Assembly: GCF_046630445.1 (NCBI RefSeq)
Contig: NC_092343.1
Location: 135,215,501 to 135,279,500, forward strand
Source of the DNA: Rutidosis leptorrhynchoides
Lineage: Eukaryota; Streptophyta; Magnoliopsida; Asterales; Asteraceae
DNA length: 64,000 nucleotides
Direction: 5' to 3'
The first letter of the stretch is position 1. The number at the start of each line of letters is the position of its first letter. The notes below the pieces were generated by a model. The model made no database searches and was not told the origin of the DNA. It worked only from the letters and a program-made list of their open reading frames with translations. The position numbers and the translations under genes were made by a program. Of the stretch, positions 25,601 to 37,616 are shown one piece after another.

Positions 25601-25934
25601 AGAGCTTCCGCTGTTGCATACTAAAATAAGGACAAGATTTGGAGTCCATGTTTGTATGATATTGTGTAAAAACTGCATTCAAGAAACTGATTTCGATGTA
25701 ACATATTTGTATTGTAAACCATTATGTAATGGTCGTGTGTAAACAGGATATTTTAGATTATCATTATTTGATAATCTACGTAAAGCTTTTTAAACCTTTA
25801 TTTATGAAATAAAGGTTATGGTTTGTTTTAAAAATGAATGCAGTCTTTGAAAAACGTCTCATATAGAGGTCAAAACCTCGCAACGAAATCAATTAATATG
25901 GAACGTTTTTAATCAATAAGAACGGGACATTTCA
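22682..25934 (+). repeat. 5' LTR of the young chromovirus
   Basis: 3253 bp, running TGTAGTGACCC...GGGACATTTCA. Short reading frames in it occur identically in both LTRs and show no known domain. It is AT-rich, with several TATA-like stretches; no single promoter is called. Confidence 0.95.
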
Positions 25935-25936
25935 GT

Positions 25937-25950
25937 TGGTATCCGAGCGT
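25937..25950 (+). other. Primer binding site of the young chromovirus
   Basis: TGGTATCCGAGCGT lies two bases after the LTR, a tRNA-Met-type site with a few differences from the usual TGGTATCAGAGC. Confidence 0.8.
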
Positions 25951-26143
25951 TGGTCTTAGAGAACCAGAATTTTTCATTAGTGTGTCTTATCGAGTTTGTT
26001 AGGATGCATTAGTGAGTCTGGACTTCGACCGTGTTTACTTGAAAAATGATTGCTTAACAAATTTTGTTGGAAACTATATATTTTTAACATGTGAATATTA
26101 TGTGATATATTAATCTCTTAACGCGTTTGATATTATGTGATAG

Positions 26144-26758
26144 ATGTCTACCTCTAGAACAAGTCCCATTGACTCACCTAATAATAATGAAGAGTCAAAT
26201 GTAAATTGGAATGATTCGTGGACTGATTCACAAGTTCCCGAGGAGGAACCGGAAGAAGAGTCGGAACCGGAAGAAGAATCGGAACCGGAAGAAGAAACGG
26301 AACCGGATGAAGAAATAGAACCGGTGGGGGAAATAATAAAACGGTTAAGTAAAAGAAAATCCTCAACCAACCGACCAAGGTTAATTATGGTCAATGGTGT
26401 TTCCGCCAAGGAAGCAAAATATTGGGAGGATTACCAATTCTCCGATGAATCGGATTTCGACGAGAATTCCGATGATGTTATAGAAATTACCCCAACTGAA
26501 TTTAAAAAGGCAAAAGAAAATAATAAGGGAAAGGGCATAAAAATAGAGAAATCTAATTCCAACCCCGATGAACTTTATATGTATCGTCAACGCCTGAAGT
26601 CCTTAAGTTGTAACAATGACCCGGGAACCTCTAAACCACCAGGTTTTTCTAAACCAATGTGGACAACGACGGCTCGTATTAGGGGAACATCATATATCCC
26701 TAGAAACTTGGCAAAACGAACCAAAACCGAAGAAGAAGAAACGAGCGAGTCAGAATAA
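26144..26758 (+). CDS. Acidic leader ORF of the young chromovirus
   Basis: 204 residues, about 200 bp after the primer site. A tandem Pro-Glu-rich acidic array (repeats of EPEEESEPEEE type, residues 30-65) is followed by a basic stretch (KRLSKRKSS), a mid-region with WEDYQFSDESDFDENSDD and a basic Lys-rich segment near 120-130. There is no enzyme motif and no membrane segment. It occupies the same place as the ORF at 1667-2395 of the outermost gypsy copy. An acidic charge track could interact with histones or with the basic gag, but that is inference only. Function unknown. Confidence 0.6.
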   Translation: MSTSRTSPIDSPNNNEESNVNWNDSWTDSQVPEEEPEEESEPEEESEPEEETEPDEEIEPVGEIIKRLSKRKSSTNRPRLIMVNGVSAKEAKYWEDYQFSDESDFDENSDDVIEITPTEFKKAKENNKGKGIKIEKSNSNPDELYMYRQRLKSLSCNNDPGTSKPPGFSKPMWTTTARIRGTSYIPRNLAKRTKTEEEETSESE

Positions 26759-26895
26759 GATAGTTGTATTCGTATGGTGTAATATATGTAATATAGTGTT
26801 CGTATGCTTTATGATATATGTAAAAATTGCTTGTATTAATAAGTATTTTTTTTATGAATCTAACTCTTGTCTATTTTACAGTTTAAAAACACAAA

Positions 26896-27579
26896 ATGGA
26901 TAGACAACCCAATATTTTAAGAGACCTACCCGGAGACATGATTGATGAAATCTTGTCTAGAGTCGGCCATAATTCCTCGGCACAACTATTTAAGGCGAGA
27001 TCAGTTTGTAAGACATTCGAAGAACGTTCCAAGAATGTCTTGGTTTATAAGAGACTTTCGTTTGAAAGATGGGGGATATCACATTGGGAAACCCATAAGT
27101 TACGATGTGTTTACTTTGACGCATATATTGTGGGGAACCCAAATGCTATTTTACGCAACGGGTTAAGAAATTATTTTGACTCAATATATCCGAATATTGG
27201 ACTTCGTGATTTAGAAAAAGCGGCTAACATGCAACATAAAGAAGCATGTTATGCTTACGGATTAGTAATGTTCGCCTCTCACCAAAGTGAGAACAAGAAT
27301 ATCGGGCTACAACTATTAAACAAAACGTTTCCACAAGTGACGGAGTCGGTAATTGGGGTAAGAAATGAGGTTTTTAGATTATTACGGGACTGTTGAACAT
27401 TACGTAACCCTCGTCCCTTTGACGACGTTACAACACGTTGTCTTATCAACGGCCATAACGGTTATGTTGCACAAGACCAAGGATGGGAAGTAGTCCTAGT
27501 AAAACCAGAATGCATGACTTGTTTCTGGACGTATGAATTACGTGTCTTTATTGCCTTTGCTGAACGACTTGTGTACTAG
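26896..27579 (+). pseudogene. F-box-derived passenger gene inside the chromovirus
   Basis: The start of this segment encodes a recognisable F-box (LPGDMIDEILSRVG, then SVCKTFEERSK and VYKRLSFERW). After it comes the region typical of the plant F-box family that includes Arabidopsis At1g67623 and At2g35280: GNPNAILRNGLRNYF, then HKEACYAYGLVMFAS and GLQLL, a Sel1-like pattern. The end of the segment has Cys residues (CMTCFW) like the C-terminal zinc-binding-like end of that family. F-box proteins join SKP1-cullin-F-box ubiquitin ligases and pick substrates. The segment is intron-free as far as can be seen, in the sense direction, between the acidic leader ORF and gag. As a passenger it looks lightly decayed, with about one break. 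The family assignment is from remembered motif order, not a search. Confidence 0.75.
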
Positions 27580-27766
27580 CTAGAATTATCTTCACAACTA
27601 TCTTGTATCAAAGTTATTGTGTGCTATATTTCATACTTTATGTAAAATAAGCGGTATTGTAAGTTTGTAAAATATTGTATAAAAGTTTGAACGCGAAATA
27701 TTATTATAATCAGTTTTTCATATAGAATTGTAGTAGTTGAATTGTATATTAGCTACTAAGTATGAA

Positions 27767-27788
27767 CTTAACGGGTAGGTACTACCCG
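27767..27788 (+). other. Internal duplicate of the polypurine-tract region, with hairpin
   Basis: TTAACGGGTAGGTACT here is identical to the sequence directly before the 3' LTR (32528-32543). It continues into a perfect 7-bp stem, CGGGTAG-GTA-CTACCCG (27772-27788). It lies about 100 bp before gag. Its role is unknown; possibilities are a second priming site or the scar of how the upstream region was acquired. Confidence 0.7.
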
Positions 27789-27884
27789 AATTTAAACTTA
27801 TAAAACGCTAATATGAAGAAAAAGCTTTTATAAATGAGTTCATATTATGCTACGAAATACTATTAACTACTCTTAATATTCTGT

Positions 27885-28754
27885 ATGATTAACTTGTTCC
27901 ATTTGACTATTTTGAAGGAAATGGCACCGACTACTCGACACACCGTGAATATGAATGAAGAGGAATTCCGTACTTTTCTAGCTTCAAACATAGCCGCAGT
28001 ACAGGCTGCGCTACATACCAACAATAACCTTGGATCTAGCAGTACAGGAAATCGTGTAGGATGCACCTACAAAGAATTCACTGCCTGCAAACCTTTGGAA
28101 TTTGATGGAACCGAAGGACCGATCGGATTGAAACGGTGGACCGAGAAGGTCGAATCGGTGTTTGCCATAAGTAAGTGTACTGAAGAGGACAAAGTGAAGT
28201 ATGCTACGCATACCTTCACAGGTTCTGCGTTAACATGGTGGAATACCTATCTAGAGCAGGTGGGACAAGACGATGCGTACGCACTACCGTGGTCAGCATT
28301 CAAGCACTTGATGAACGAGAAGTACCGTCCCAGAACCGAGGTCAATAAGCTCAAGACAGAACTTAGAGGGTTACGAACCCAAGGATTTGATATTACCACG
28401 TATGAAAGACGATTCACAGAATTGTGCCTATTGTGTCCGGGAGCGTTCGAAGATGAGGAAGAGAAGATCGACGCGTTTGTGAAAGGATTACCGGAAAGAA
28501 TCCAAGAAGATATAAGTTCACACGAGCCCGCCTCCATACAACAGGCATGTAGAATGGCTCACAAACTAGTGAACCAGATTGAAGAAAGAATTAAAGAACA
28601 GACTGCTGAAGAGGCCAATGTGAAGCAAGTCAAAAGAAAGTGGGAGGAAAACGGTGATAAGAATCACCAATACAACAACAACAGCAATTACAACAATAAT
28701 CGCAACAATTATCCCAACAATCGCAACATCAATCGCAACTACAACAAACGGCCC

Positions 28755-28791
<37 letters not shown>

Positions 28792-29582
28792 GCAACTACA
28801 ACAATCATCCCAACAACAATAATAACCGCAACAACAACAACAATCAGAAGCAGCTATGCCAAAGGTGTGAAAAGAATCACTCGGGGTTCTGCACCAAATT
28901 TTGCAACAAGTGTAAAAGAAATGGTCATAGCGCGGCGAAGTGTGAGGTCTACGGACCAGGGGTTAATAGAACGAAAGGAACAAATGGTGTCGGAACGAGT
29001 AATGGCGGAGCAAGTAGTGTCGGAGCAAGTTATGCCAATGTAGTTTGTTATAAATGTGGAAAACCGGGCCACATTATTAGAAATTGCCCGAACCAGGAGA
29101 ACACGAATGGACAAGGCCGCGGAAGAGTTTTCAATATTAATGCGGCAGAGGCACAAGAAGACCCGGAGCTTGTTACGGGTACGTTTCTTATTGATAATAA
29201 ATCTGCTTACGTTTTATTTGATTCTGGTGCGGATAGAAGCTATATGAGTAGAGATTTTTGTGCTAAATTAAGTTGTCCATTGACGCCTTTGGATAGTAAA
29301 TTTTTACTCGAATTAGCAAATGGTAAATTAATTTCAGCAGATAATATATGTCGGAATCGAGAAATTAAACTGGTTAGCGAAACATTTAAGATTGATTTGA
29401 TACCAGTAGAGTTAGGGAGTTTTGATGTGATAATCGGTATGGACTGGTTGAAAGAAGTGAAAGCAGAGATCGTTTGTTACAAAAATGCAATTCGCATTAT
29501 ACGAGAAAAAGGAAAACCCTTAATGGTGTACGGAGAAAAGGGCAACACGAAGCTACATCTTATTAGTAATTTGAAGGCATAA
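27885..29582 (+). CDS. gag: Gag and protease of the young chromovirus
   Basis: About 565 residues; a likelier start is the second Met (27921, MAPTTRHTVNMNEEEF). The gag core lies around residues 60-240 (GCTYKEFTACKPLEFDGTEG, then TWWNTYL and MNEKYRP). An Asn-rich stretch encoded by a CAA/AAC microsatellite follows (about 28670-28850), then a Cys/His block (CQRCEKNHSGFC, FCNKCKRNGHSAAKC) and a CCHC knuckle (CYKCGKPGHIIRNC). The retropepsin region begins near residue 435, with LFDSGADRSYMS as active site and IIGMDWL near the end. Gag forms the particle in the cytoplasm; the protease cuts the polyprotein. In Tekay elements gag and pol are usually one polyprotein. Confidence 0.92.
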
Positions 29583-29804
29583 AAACTAATAAGAAAAGGT
29601 TGCTATGCTGTTCTAGCACACGTCGAGAAAGTACAAACTGAAGAAAAGAGCATCAATGATGTTCCCATTGCAAAAGAATTTCCCGATGTATTTCCGAAAG
29701 AATTACCGGGATTACCCCCACATCGATCCGTTGAATTTCAAATAGATCTTGTACCAGGAGCTGCACCAATAGCTCGTGCTCCTTACAGACTCGCACCCAG
29801 CGAG

Positions 29805-32507
29805 ATGAAAGAACTGCAAAGCCAATTACAAGAACTTTTAGAGCATGGTTTCATTCGACCAAGCACATCACCGTGGGGAGCTCCTGTTTTGTTTGTCAAG
29901 AAGAAAGATGGTACATTCAGGTTGTGTATCGACTACCGAGAGTTGAACAAACTTACCATCAAGAACCGCTACCCACTACCGAGAATCGACGACTTATTTG
30001 ATCAACTACAAGGCTCGTCTGTTTATTCAAAGATTGACTTACGTTCCGGGTATCATCAAATGCGGGTGAAAGAAGATGATATTCCAAAGACTGCTTTCAG
30101 AACACGTTACGGTCATTACGAGTTTATGGTCATGCCGTTTGGTTTAACTAATGCACCAGCTGTGTTCATGGACCTTATGAACCGAGTGTGTGGACCATAC
30201 CTTGACAAGTTTGTCATTGTTTTCATTGATGACATACTTATTTACTCAAAGAATGACCAAGAACATGGTGAACATTTGAGAAAGGTGTTAGAAGTATTGA
30301 GGAAAGAAGAATTGTACGCTAAGTTTTCAAAGTGTGCATTTTGGTTGGAAGAAGTTCAATTCCTCGGTCACATAGTGAACAAAGAAGGTATTAAGGTGGA
30401 TCCGGCAAAGATAGAAACTGTTGAAAAGTGGGAAACCCCGAAAACTCCGAAACACATACGCCAGTTTTTAGGACTAGCTGGTTACTACAGAAGGTTCATC
30501 CAAGACTTTTCCAGAATAGCAAAACCCTTGACTGCATTAACGCATAAAGGGAAGAAATTTGAATGGAATGATGAACAAGAGAAAGCGTTTCAGTTATTGA
30601 AGAAAAAGCTAACTACGGCACCTATATTGTCATTGCCTGAAGGGAATGATGATTTTGTGATTTATTGTGACGCATCAAAGCAAGGTCTCGGTTGTGTATT
30701 AATGCAACGAACGAAGGTGATTGCTTATGCGTCTAGACAATTGAAGATTCACGAACAAAATTATACAACGCATGATTTGGAATTAGGCGCGGTTGTTTTT
30801 GCATTAAAGACTTGGAGGCACTACTTATATGGGGTCAAAAGTATTATATATACCGACCACAAAAGTCTTCAACACATATTTAATCAGAAACAACTGAATA
30901 TGAGGCAGCGTAGGTGGATTGAATTATTGAATGATTACGACTTTGAGATTCGTTACCACCCGGGGAAGGAAAATGTGGTAGCCGATGCCTTGAGCAGGAA
31001 GGACAGAGAACCCATTCGAGTAAAATCTATGAATATAATGATTCATAATAACATTACTACTCAAATAAAGGAGGCGCAACAAGGAGTTTTAAAAGAGGGA
31101 AATTTAAAGGATGAAATACCCAAAGGATCGGAGAAGCATCTTAATATTCGGGAAGACGGAACCCGGTATAGGGCTGAAAGGATTTGGGTACCAAAATTTG
31201 GAGATATGAGAGAAATGGTACTTAGAGAAGCTCATAAAACCAGATACTCAATACATCCTGGAACGGGGAAGATGTACAAGGATCTCAAGAAACATTTTTG
31301 GTGGCCGGGTATGAAAGCCGATGTTGCTAAATACGTAGGAGAATGTTTGACGTGTTCTAAGGTCAAAGCTGAGCATCAGAAACCATCAGGTCTACTTCAA
31401 CAACCTGAAATTCCGGAATGGAAATGGGAAAACATTACCATGGATTTCATCACTAAATTGCCAAGGACTGCAAGTGGTTTTGATACTATTTGGGTAATAG
31501 TTGATCGTCTCACCAAATCAGCACACTTCTTGCCAATAAGAGAAGATGACAAGATGGAGAAGTTAGCACGACTGTATTTGAAGGAAGTCATCTCCAGACA
31601 TGGAATACCAATCTCTATTATCTCTGATAGGGATGGCAGATTTATTTCAAGATTCTGGCAGACATTACAGCAAGCATTAGGAACTCGTCTAGACATGAGT
31701 ACTGCCTATCATCCACAAACTGATGGGCAGAGCGAAAGGACGATACAAACGCTTGAAGACATGCTACGAGCATGTGTTATTGATTTCGGAAACAGTTGGG
31801 ATCGACATCTACCGTTAGCAGAATTTTCCTACAACAACAGCTACCATTCAAGCATTGAGATGGCGCCGTTTGAAGCACTTTATGGTAGAAAGTGCAGGTC
31901 TCCGATTTGTTGGAGTGAAGTGGGGGATAGACAGATTACGGGTCCGGAGATTATACAAGAAACTACCGAGAAGATCATCCAAATTCAACAACGGTTGAAA
32001 ACCGCCCAAAGTCGACAAAAGAGCTACGCTGACATTAAAAGAAAAGATATAGAATTTGAAATTGGAGAGATGGTCATGCTTAAAGTTGCACCTTGGAAAG
32101 GCGTTGTTCGATTTGGTAAACGAGGGAAATTAAATCCAAGGTATATTGGACCATTCAAGATTATTGATCGTATCGGACCAGTAGCTTACCGACTAGAGTT
32201 ACCTCAACAACTCGCGGCTGTACATAACACTTTCCACGTCTCGAATTTAAAGAAATGTTTTGCTAAAGAAGATCTCACTATTCCGTTAGATGAAATCCAA
32301 ATCAACGAAAAACTTCAATTCATCGAAGAACCCGTCGAAATAATGGATCGTGAGGTTAAAAGACTTAAGCAAAACAAGATACCAATTGTTAAGGTTCGAT
32401 GGAATGCTCGTAGAGGACCCGAGTTCACCTGGGAGCGTGAAGATCAGATGAAGAAGAAATACCCGCATCTATTTCCAGAAGATTCGTCAACACCTTCAAC
32501 AGCTTAA
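29805..32507 (+). CDS. pol: Reverse transcriptase, RNase H, integrase and chromodomain
   Basis: 900 residues. Reverse transcriptase fills about residues 1-190 ([32 protein letters not shown], and FIDDILIYS as the YxDD box). RNase H follows at about 280-405 ([36 protein letters not shown]). The integrase has a His/Cys zinc region ([12 protein letters not shown]), an Asp-Asp-Glu core ([40 protein letters not shown]) and a GPY/F segment ([20 protein letters not shown]). The last 60 residues form a chromodomain-like fold ([26 protein letters not shown]), which in chromoviruses steers integration to marked chromatin. All the catalytic motifs listed are present. Confidence 0.95.
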   Translation: MKELQSQLQELLEHGFIRPSTSPWGAPVLFVKKKDGTFRLCIDYRELNKLTIKNRYPLPRIDDLFDQLQGSSVYSKIDLRSGYHQMRVKEDDIPKTAFRTRYGHYEFMVMPFGLTNAPAVFMDLMNRVCGPYLDKFVIVFIDDILIYSKNDQEHGEHLRKVLEVLRKEELYAKFSKCAFWLEEVQFLGHIVNKEGIKVDPAKIETVEKWETPKTPKHIRQFLGLAGYYRRFIQDFSRIAKPLTALTHKGKKFEWNDEQEKAFQLLKKKLTTAPILSLPEGNDDFVIYCDASKQGLGCVLMQRTKVIAYASRQLKIHEQNYTTHDLELGAVVFALKTWRHYLYGVKSIIYTDHKSLQHIFNQKQLNMRQRRWIELLNDYDFEIRYHPGKENVVADALSRKDREPIRVKSMNIMIHNNITTQIKEAQQGVLKEGNLKDEIPKGSEKHLNIREDGTRYRAERIWVPKFGDMREMVLREAHKTRYSIHPGTGKMYKDLKKHFWWPGMKADVAKYVGECLTCSKVKAEHQKPSGLLQQPEIPEWKWENITMDFITKLPRTASGFDTIWVIVDRLTKSAHFLPIREDDKMEKLARLYLKEVISRHGIPISIISDRDGRFISRFWQTLQQALGTRLDMSTAYHPQTDGQSERTIQTLEDMLRACVIDFGNSWDRHLPLAEFSYNNSYHSSIEMAPFEALYGRKCRSPICWSEVGDRQITGPEIIQETTEKIIQIQQRLKTAQSRQKSYADIKRKDIEFEIGEMVMLKVAPWKGVVRFGKRGKLNPRYIGPFKIIDRIGPVAYRLELPQQLAAVHNTFHVSNLKKCFAKEDLTIPLDEIQINEKLQFIEEPVEIMDREVKRLKQNKIPIVKVRWNARRGPEFTWEREDQMKKKYPHLFPEDSSTPSTA

Positions 32508-32527
32508 AATTTCGGGACGAAATTTAT

Positions 32528-32542
32528 TTAACGGGTAGGTAC
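32528..32542 (+). other. Polypurine tract region of the young chromovirus
   Basis: TTAACGGGTAGGTAC directly precedes the 3' LTR and would prime plus-strand synthesis. It is less purine-pure than usual and has a perfect duplicate at 27767. Confidence 0.6.
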
Positions 32543-35500
32543 TGTAGTGACCCGAACTTTTCCATGTTTATATATATTAATTGAGATTGATATTTACATG
32601 ATTAAATGTTTCCAACATGTTAAGCAATCAAACTTGTTAAGACTTGATTAATTGAAATATGTTTCATATAGACAATTGACCACCCAAGTTGATCGGTGAT
32701 TCACGAACGTTAAAACTTGTAAAAACTATATGATGACATATATATGGATATGTATATATAGTTAACATGATACTATGATAAGAAAACATATCATAAAGTA
32801 TATTAACAATGAACTACATATGTAAAAACAAGACTACTAACTTAATGATTTTTAAACGAGACATATATGTAACGATTATCGTTGTAAAGACATTTAATGT
32901 ATATATATCATATTAAGAGATATTCATACATGATAATATCATGATAATATAATAATTTAAAATCTCATTTGATATTATAAACATTGGGTTAACAACATTT
33001 AACAAGATCGTTAACCTAAAGGTTTCAAAACAACACTTACATGTAACGACTAACGATGACTTAACGACTCAGTTAAAATGTATATACATGTAGTGTTTTA
33101 ATATGTATTTATACACTTTTGAAAGACTTCAATACACTTATCAAAATACTTCTACTTAACAAAAATGCTTACAATTACATCCTCGTTCAGTTTCATCAAC
33201 AATTCTACTCGTATGCACCCGTATTCGTACTCGTACAATACACAGCTTTTAGATGTATGTACTATTGGTATATACACTCCAATGATCAGCTCTTAGCAGC
33301 CCATGTGAGTCACCTAACACATGTGGGAACCATCATTTGGAAACTAGCATGAAATATCTCATAAAATTACAAAAATATGAGTAATCATTCATGACTTATT
33401 TACATGAAAACAAAATTACATATCCTTTATATCTAATCCATACACCAACGACCAAAAACACCTACAAACACTTTCATTCTTCAATTTTATTCATCTAATT
33501 GATCTCTCTCAAGTTCTATCTTCAAGTTCTAAGTGTTCTTCATAAATTCCAAAAGTTCTAGTTTCATAAAATCAAGAATACTTTCAAGTTTGCTAGCTCA
33601 CTTCCAATCTTGTAAGGTGATCATCCAACCTCAAGAAATCTTTGTTTCTTACAGTAGGTTATCATTCTAATACAAGGTAATAATCATATTCAAACTTTGG
33701 TTCAATTTCTATAACTATAACAATCTTATTTCAAGTGATGATCTTACTTGAACTTGTTTTCGTGTCATGATTCTGCTTCAAGAACTTCGAGCCATCCAAG
33801 GATCCATTGAAGCTAGATCCATTTTTCTCTTTTCCAGTAGGTTTATCCAAGGAAATTAAGGTAGTAATGATGTTCATAACATCATTCGATTCATACATAT
33901 AAAGCTATCTTATTCGAAGGTTTAAACTTGTAATCACTAGAACATAGTTTAGTTAATTCTAAACTTGTTCGCAAACAAAAGTTAATCCTTCTAACTTGAC
34001 TTTTAAAATCAACTAAACACATGTTCTATATCTATATGATATGCTAACTTAATGACTTAAAACCTGGAAACACGAAAAACACCGTAAAACCGGATTTACG
34101 CCGTCGTAGTAACACCGCGGGCTGTTTTGGGTTAGTTAATTAAAAACTATGATAAACTTTGATTTAAAAGTTGTTATTCTGAGAAAATGATTTTTATTAT
34201 GAACATGAAACTATATCCAAAAATTATGGTTAAACTCAAAGTGGAAGTATGTTTTCTAAAATGGTCATCTAGACGTCGTTCTTTCGACTGAAATGACTAC
34301 CTTTACAAAAACGACTTGTAACTTATTTTTCCGACTATAAACCTATACTTTTTCTGTTTAGATTCATAAAATAGAGTTCAATATGAAACCATAGCAATTT
34401 GATTCACTCAAAACGGATTTAAAATGAAGAAGTTATGGGTAAAACAAGATTGGATAATTTTTCTCATTTTAGCTACGTGAAAATTGGTAACAAATCTATT
34501 CCAACCATAACTTAATCAACTTGTATTGTATATTATGTAATCTTGAGATACCATAGACACGTATACAATGTTTCGACCTATCATGTCGACACATCTATAT
34601 ATATTTCGGAACAACCATAGACACTCTATATGTGAATGTTGGAGTTAGCTATACAGGGTTGAGGTTGATTCCAAAATATATATAGTTTGAGTTGTGATCA
34701 ATACTGAGATACGTATACACTGGGTCGTGGATTGATTCAAGATAATATTTATCGATTTATTTCTGTACATCTAACTGTGGACAACTAGTTGTAGATTACT
34801 AACGAGGACAGCTGACTTAATAAACTTAAAACATCAAAATATATTAAAAGTGTTGTAAATATATTTTGAACATACTTTGATATATATGTATATATTGTTA
34901 TAGGTTCGTGAATCAACCAGTGGCCAAGTCTTACTTCCCGACGAAGTAAAAATCTGTGAAAGTGAGTTATAGTCCCACTTTTAAAATCTAATATTTTTGG
35001 GATGAGAATACATGCAGGTTTTATAAATGATTTACAAAATAGACACAAGTACGTGAAACTACATTCTATGGTTGAATTATCGAAATCGAATATGCCCCTT
35101 TTTATTAAGTCTGGTAATCTAAGAATTAGGGAACAGACACCCTAATTGACGCGAATCCTGAAGATAGATCTATTGGGCCTAACAAACCCCATCCAAAGTA
35201 CCGGATGCTTTAGTACTTCGAAATTTATATCATATCCGAAGGGTGTCCCGGAATGATGGGGATATTCTTATATATGCATCTTGTTAATGTCGGTTACCAG
35301 GTGTTCACCATATGAATAATTTTTATCTCTATGTATGGGATGTGTATTGAAATATGAAATCTTGTGGTCTATTGTTACGATTTGATATATATAGGTTAAA
35401 CCTATAACTCACCAACATTTTTGTTGACGTTTAAAGCATGTTTATTCTCAGGTGAATATTAAGAGCTTCCGCTGTTGCATACTAAAATAAGGACAAGATT

Positions 35501-35795
35501 TGGAGTCCATGTTTGTATGATATTGTGTAAAAACTGCATTCAAGAAACTGATTTCGATGTAACATATTTGTATTGTAAACCATTATGTAATGGTCGGGTG
35601 TAAACAGGATATTTTAGATTATCATTATTTGATAATCTACGTAAAGCTTTTTAAACCTTTATTTATGAAATAAAGGTTATGGTTTGTTTTAAAAATGAAT
35701 GCAGTCTTTGAAAAACGTCTCATATAGAGGTCAAAACCTCGCAACGAAATCAATTAATATGGAACGTTTTTAATCAATAAGAACGGGACATTTCA
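32543..35795 (+). repeat. 3' LTR of the young chromovirus
   Basis: 3253 bp, identical to 22682-25934 except for about five substitutions seen by eye. It is followed by the TATAT duplication. Confidence 0.95.
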
Positions 35796-35800
35796 TATAT

Positions 35801-36697
35801 GAAGTAATTAGGGCCAGGTTTTCACACCAATCAAGAGTTGGTAGATCAAGGATGATTACCTCACTTGAAACCTACGAGTAAGACACAGATTTAGAAGGAA
35901 GAAAGAAAAACTTACAGTGTGCTCTTTACAAGAAAGATAAATAGCACAGCGGATGAAGCATAATCAAGGAAACAAACCCCTAACCCTAATTTTGTTTTTT
36001 GTAAAATTAGGGCAAACGATGGATCAGATTAGATCCAGAGAGGATAAACAAATCGAATCAGCACCAGATAGATAAAGAGACCACACACAAAATGAATCAA
36101 CACCACCAGAGAGATAACCACTGCAGTAATCGAATCAACAAAACCCTAATTTCTGTTTGTGAAGGAAACAAACAAAATCAGATCCGGATCAGTTTGACCG
36201 CTCTGATACCATGATAAATTACCAGAAATCAAACACAATTTTATTGTTCAAACACAGAATCAAGTACCAAGATTACAACCAAGTGCCAAAATTGATAGTG
36301 GATACAATGGTCGATGTAAAATAATCAAACACAAGAATAATCTCCAAAATTACAACGGAGATGATAGTAGTAATGTTTGAGAGTAACAGTTGATGAAGAC
36401 ACAATTGAAGAAGATGATAAAATGAAGAGATGAAGAAGATGATGTACATGTCGTGTAGAACCGAGAGCCTGGAGACACCCTTTTATACATGAACCCTAAA
36501 CACCCAAAGTTACAGAATACACCCTGAAGAACCAAGGAAAAGAAACCAGCACCCACACTCCTAATAACATAACACCAGCAGTCCAAAAGCTTACAGCCAC
36601 AAGGAAAAGGACTAGCACAGGAAGTCCTGTCAACAAACAAAGCTGTGAGATAACAGAAAGAAGCGTGATTAAGGTTAGATTGGATATAATTTTAACA
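35801..36697 (-). repeat. Ty1/copia 5' LTR, primer site and leader
   Basis: The minus-strand copia element continues on the far side of the young chromovirus. Its primer site (CCGCTCTGATACCA on the plus strand, 36198-36211, the tRNA-Met type) abuts an LTR at 36212-36697 (486 bp). In its own orientation the LTR runs TGTTAAAATTATATCC...GGTAATTTATCA. The 400-bp leader (35801-36197) has no coding frame. With 21428-22681 it forms one broken copia copy that lacks its 3' part. Confidence 0.8.
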
Positions 36698-37011
36698 ATG
36701 GGTTATGAATTTACTATCAAAAGAAAAAAGAGAGAAAGAGAGTGTGTTGCAGCGAAATAGTCACTTTGTTACTCCGTACTACTAATCGTATTATTTTTTA
36801 ATTTTATAATACTTCACACATAACACCCATTGAGTACAACGACAATATTTTAAAGCCTAAAATGACAATACAAACCTTTTGTTAATATATAGTAGGATGA
36901 TTTTTAACCGATTTTAAATTTGGAAATTGACAAAGAGACATAAAGTTGTGCTTGGGTTTAACTTTAGAGAGATTTAATCTACTTTGAGCACTCCATTCTT
37001 AAACATTTTTT
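36698..37011. other. Intergenic, nothing recognised
   Basis: AT-rich, with no coding frame. A short GTTACTCCGTACTACTAATCG stretch near 36770 resembles wording often seen at Stowaway-type ends, but no partner end was found. Confidence 0.5.
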
Positions 37012-37551
37012 TTATCTAGCGCTTAGCAACATTTTTGTAATAAGGGGATAAGTGATTTTGTGATTTTTATATCTTTAGTTCTACAGCTCTGATTTAAAAA
37101 AAAAATTTTGTTGGTGTCTATTTTCGCTGTTTAGATTCGGATAAAAATAATTTTTTTTTTACCTGGATCGTTAAGATACATCTGATGCATGTTAGCTGCT
37201 GTATGATCCATGTTAGCTGTTGTTCATGCATAAGATGTATGTTAACAAAAAAATGACTTTTGATGAATGAAAAACAGTGTTTAGGGTTTAATAATTAGGG
37301 TTTAAAAATTTGGGTTTAGGCTTTAAATTTAGGGCTTAATCGGGCGAAATTTAAAAAAAAATAAAACCTCAAAACACGTTAAAATATATTATATGCATTT
37401 TAAGCTCCTGTTGAAAGAAAAAAAATATTTTTATGAATATACACAGTGTCAGTTAAAAACGGAATTTTTTTTTTAAATCGGAGCTCTAATGTAAAAGATA
37501 TAAAAATCAAATTATACTTATCCTCTTATCCCAAGAATGTCACTTATCCTT

Positions 37552-37555
<4 letters not shown>
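37012..37555. mobile_element. Non-autonomous inverted-repeat element with telomere-like core
   Basis: The left arm (GGGGATAAGTG...GATTTTTATATCTTT, about 37030-37080) is matched by the reverse complement of the right arm (about 37480-37550). Both are followed inward by a run reading (T)GATTTAAAAAAAA. The core at 37280-37345 has degenerate AGGGTTTA repeats. The right end abuts a (TA)n run. The boundaries are approximate and the arms are diverged, which suggests an old copy. Confidence 0.65.

Positions 37556-37612
<57 letters not shown>
37554..37612. repeat. (TA)n microsatellite
   Basis: About 29 dinucleotide units with one C interruption near the right end. It lies between two inverted-repeat elements. 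Confidence 0.95.

Positions 37613-37616
<4 letters not shown>

Larger units (their letters stand above)
22682..35795 (+). mobile_element. Young, nearly whole Tekay-type chromovirus carrying an F-box passenger
   Basis: 13,114 bp with two 3253-bp LTRs and a perfect TATAT target duplication (22677-22681 and 35796-35800). By eye the LTRs differ at about five positions (0.15%), which suggests an age of roughly 60,000 years at an assumed 1.3e-8. Order: 5' LTR, tRNA-Met-type primer site, acidic ORF, F-box-derived segment, gag with two zinc-finger blocks and protease, reverse transcriptase, RNase H, integrase with a C-terminal chromodomain, polypurine tract, 3' LTR. Domain order and chromodomain place it in the chromoviruses, most like Tekay/Del. 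It looks close to whole, with perhaps one or two breaks. It is inserted in a copia fragment. Confidence 0.95.

Noticed and set aside
28566-29156. Alternative-frame readings across gag (poly-Val, poly-Thr, Ser-rich)
   Set aside because: Shadows of the Asn-rich gag microsatellite.
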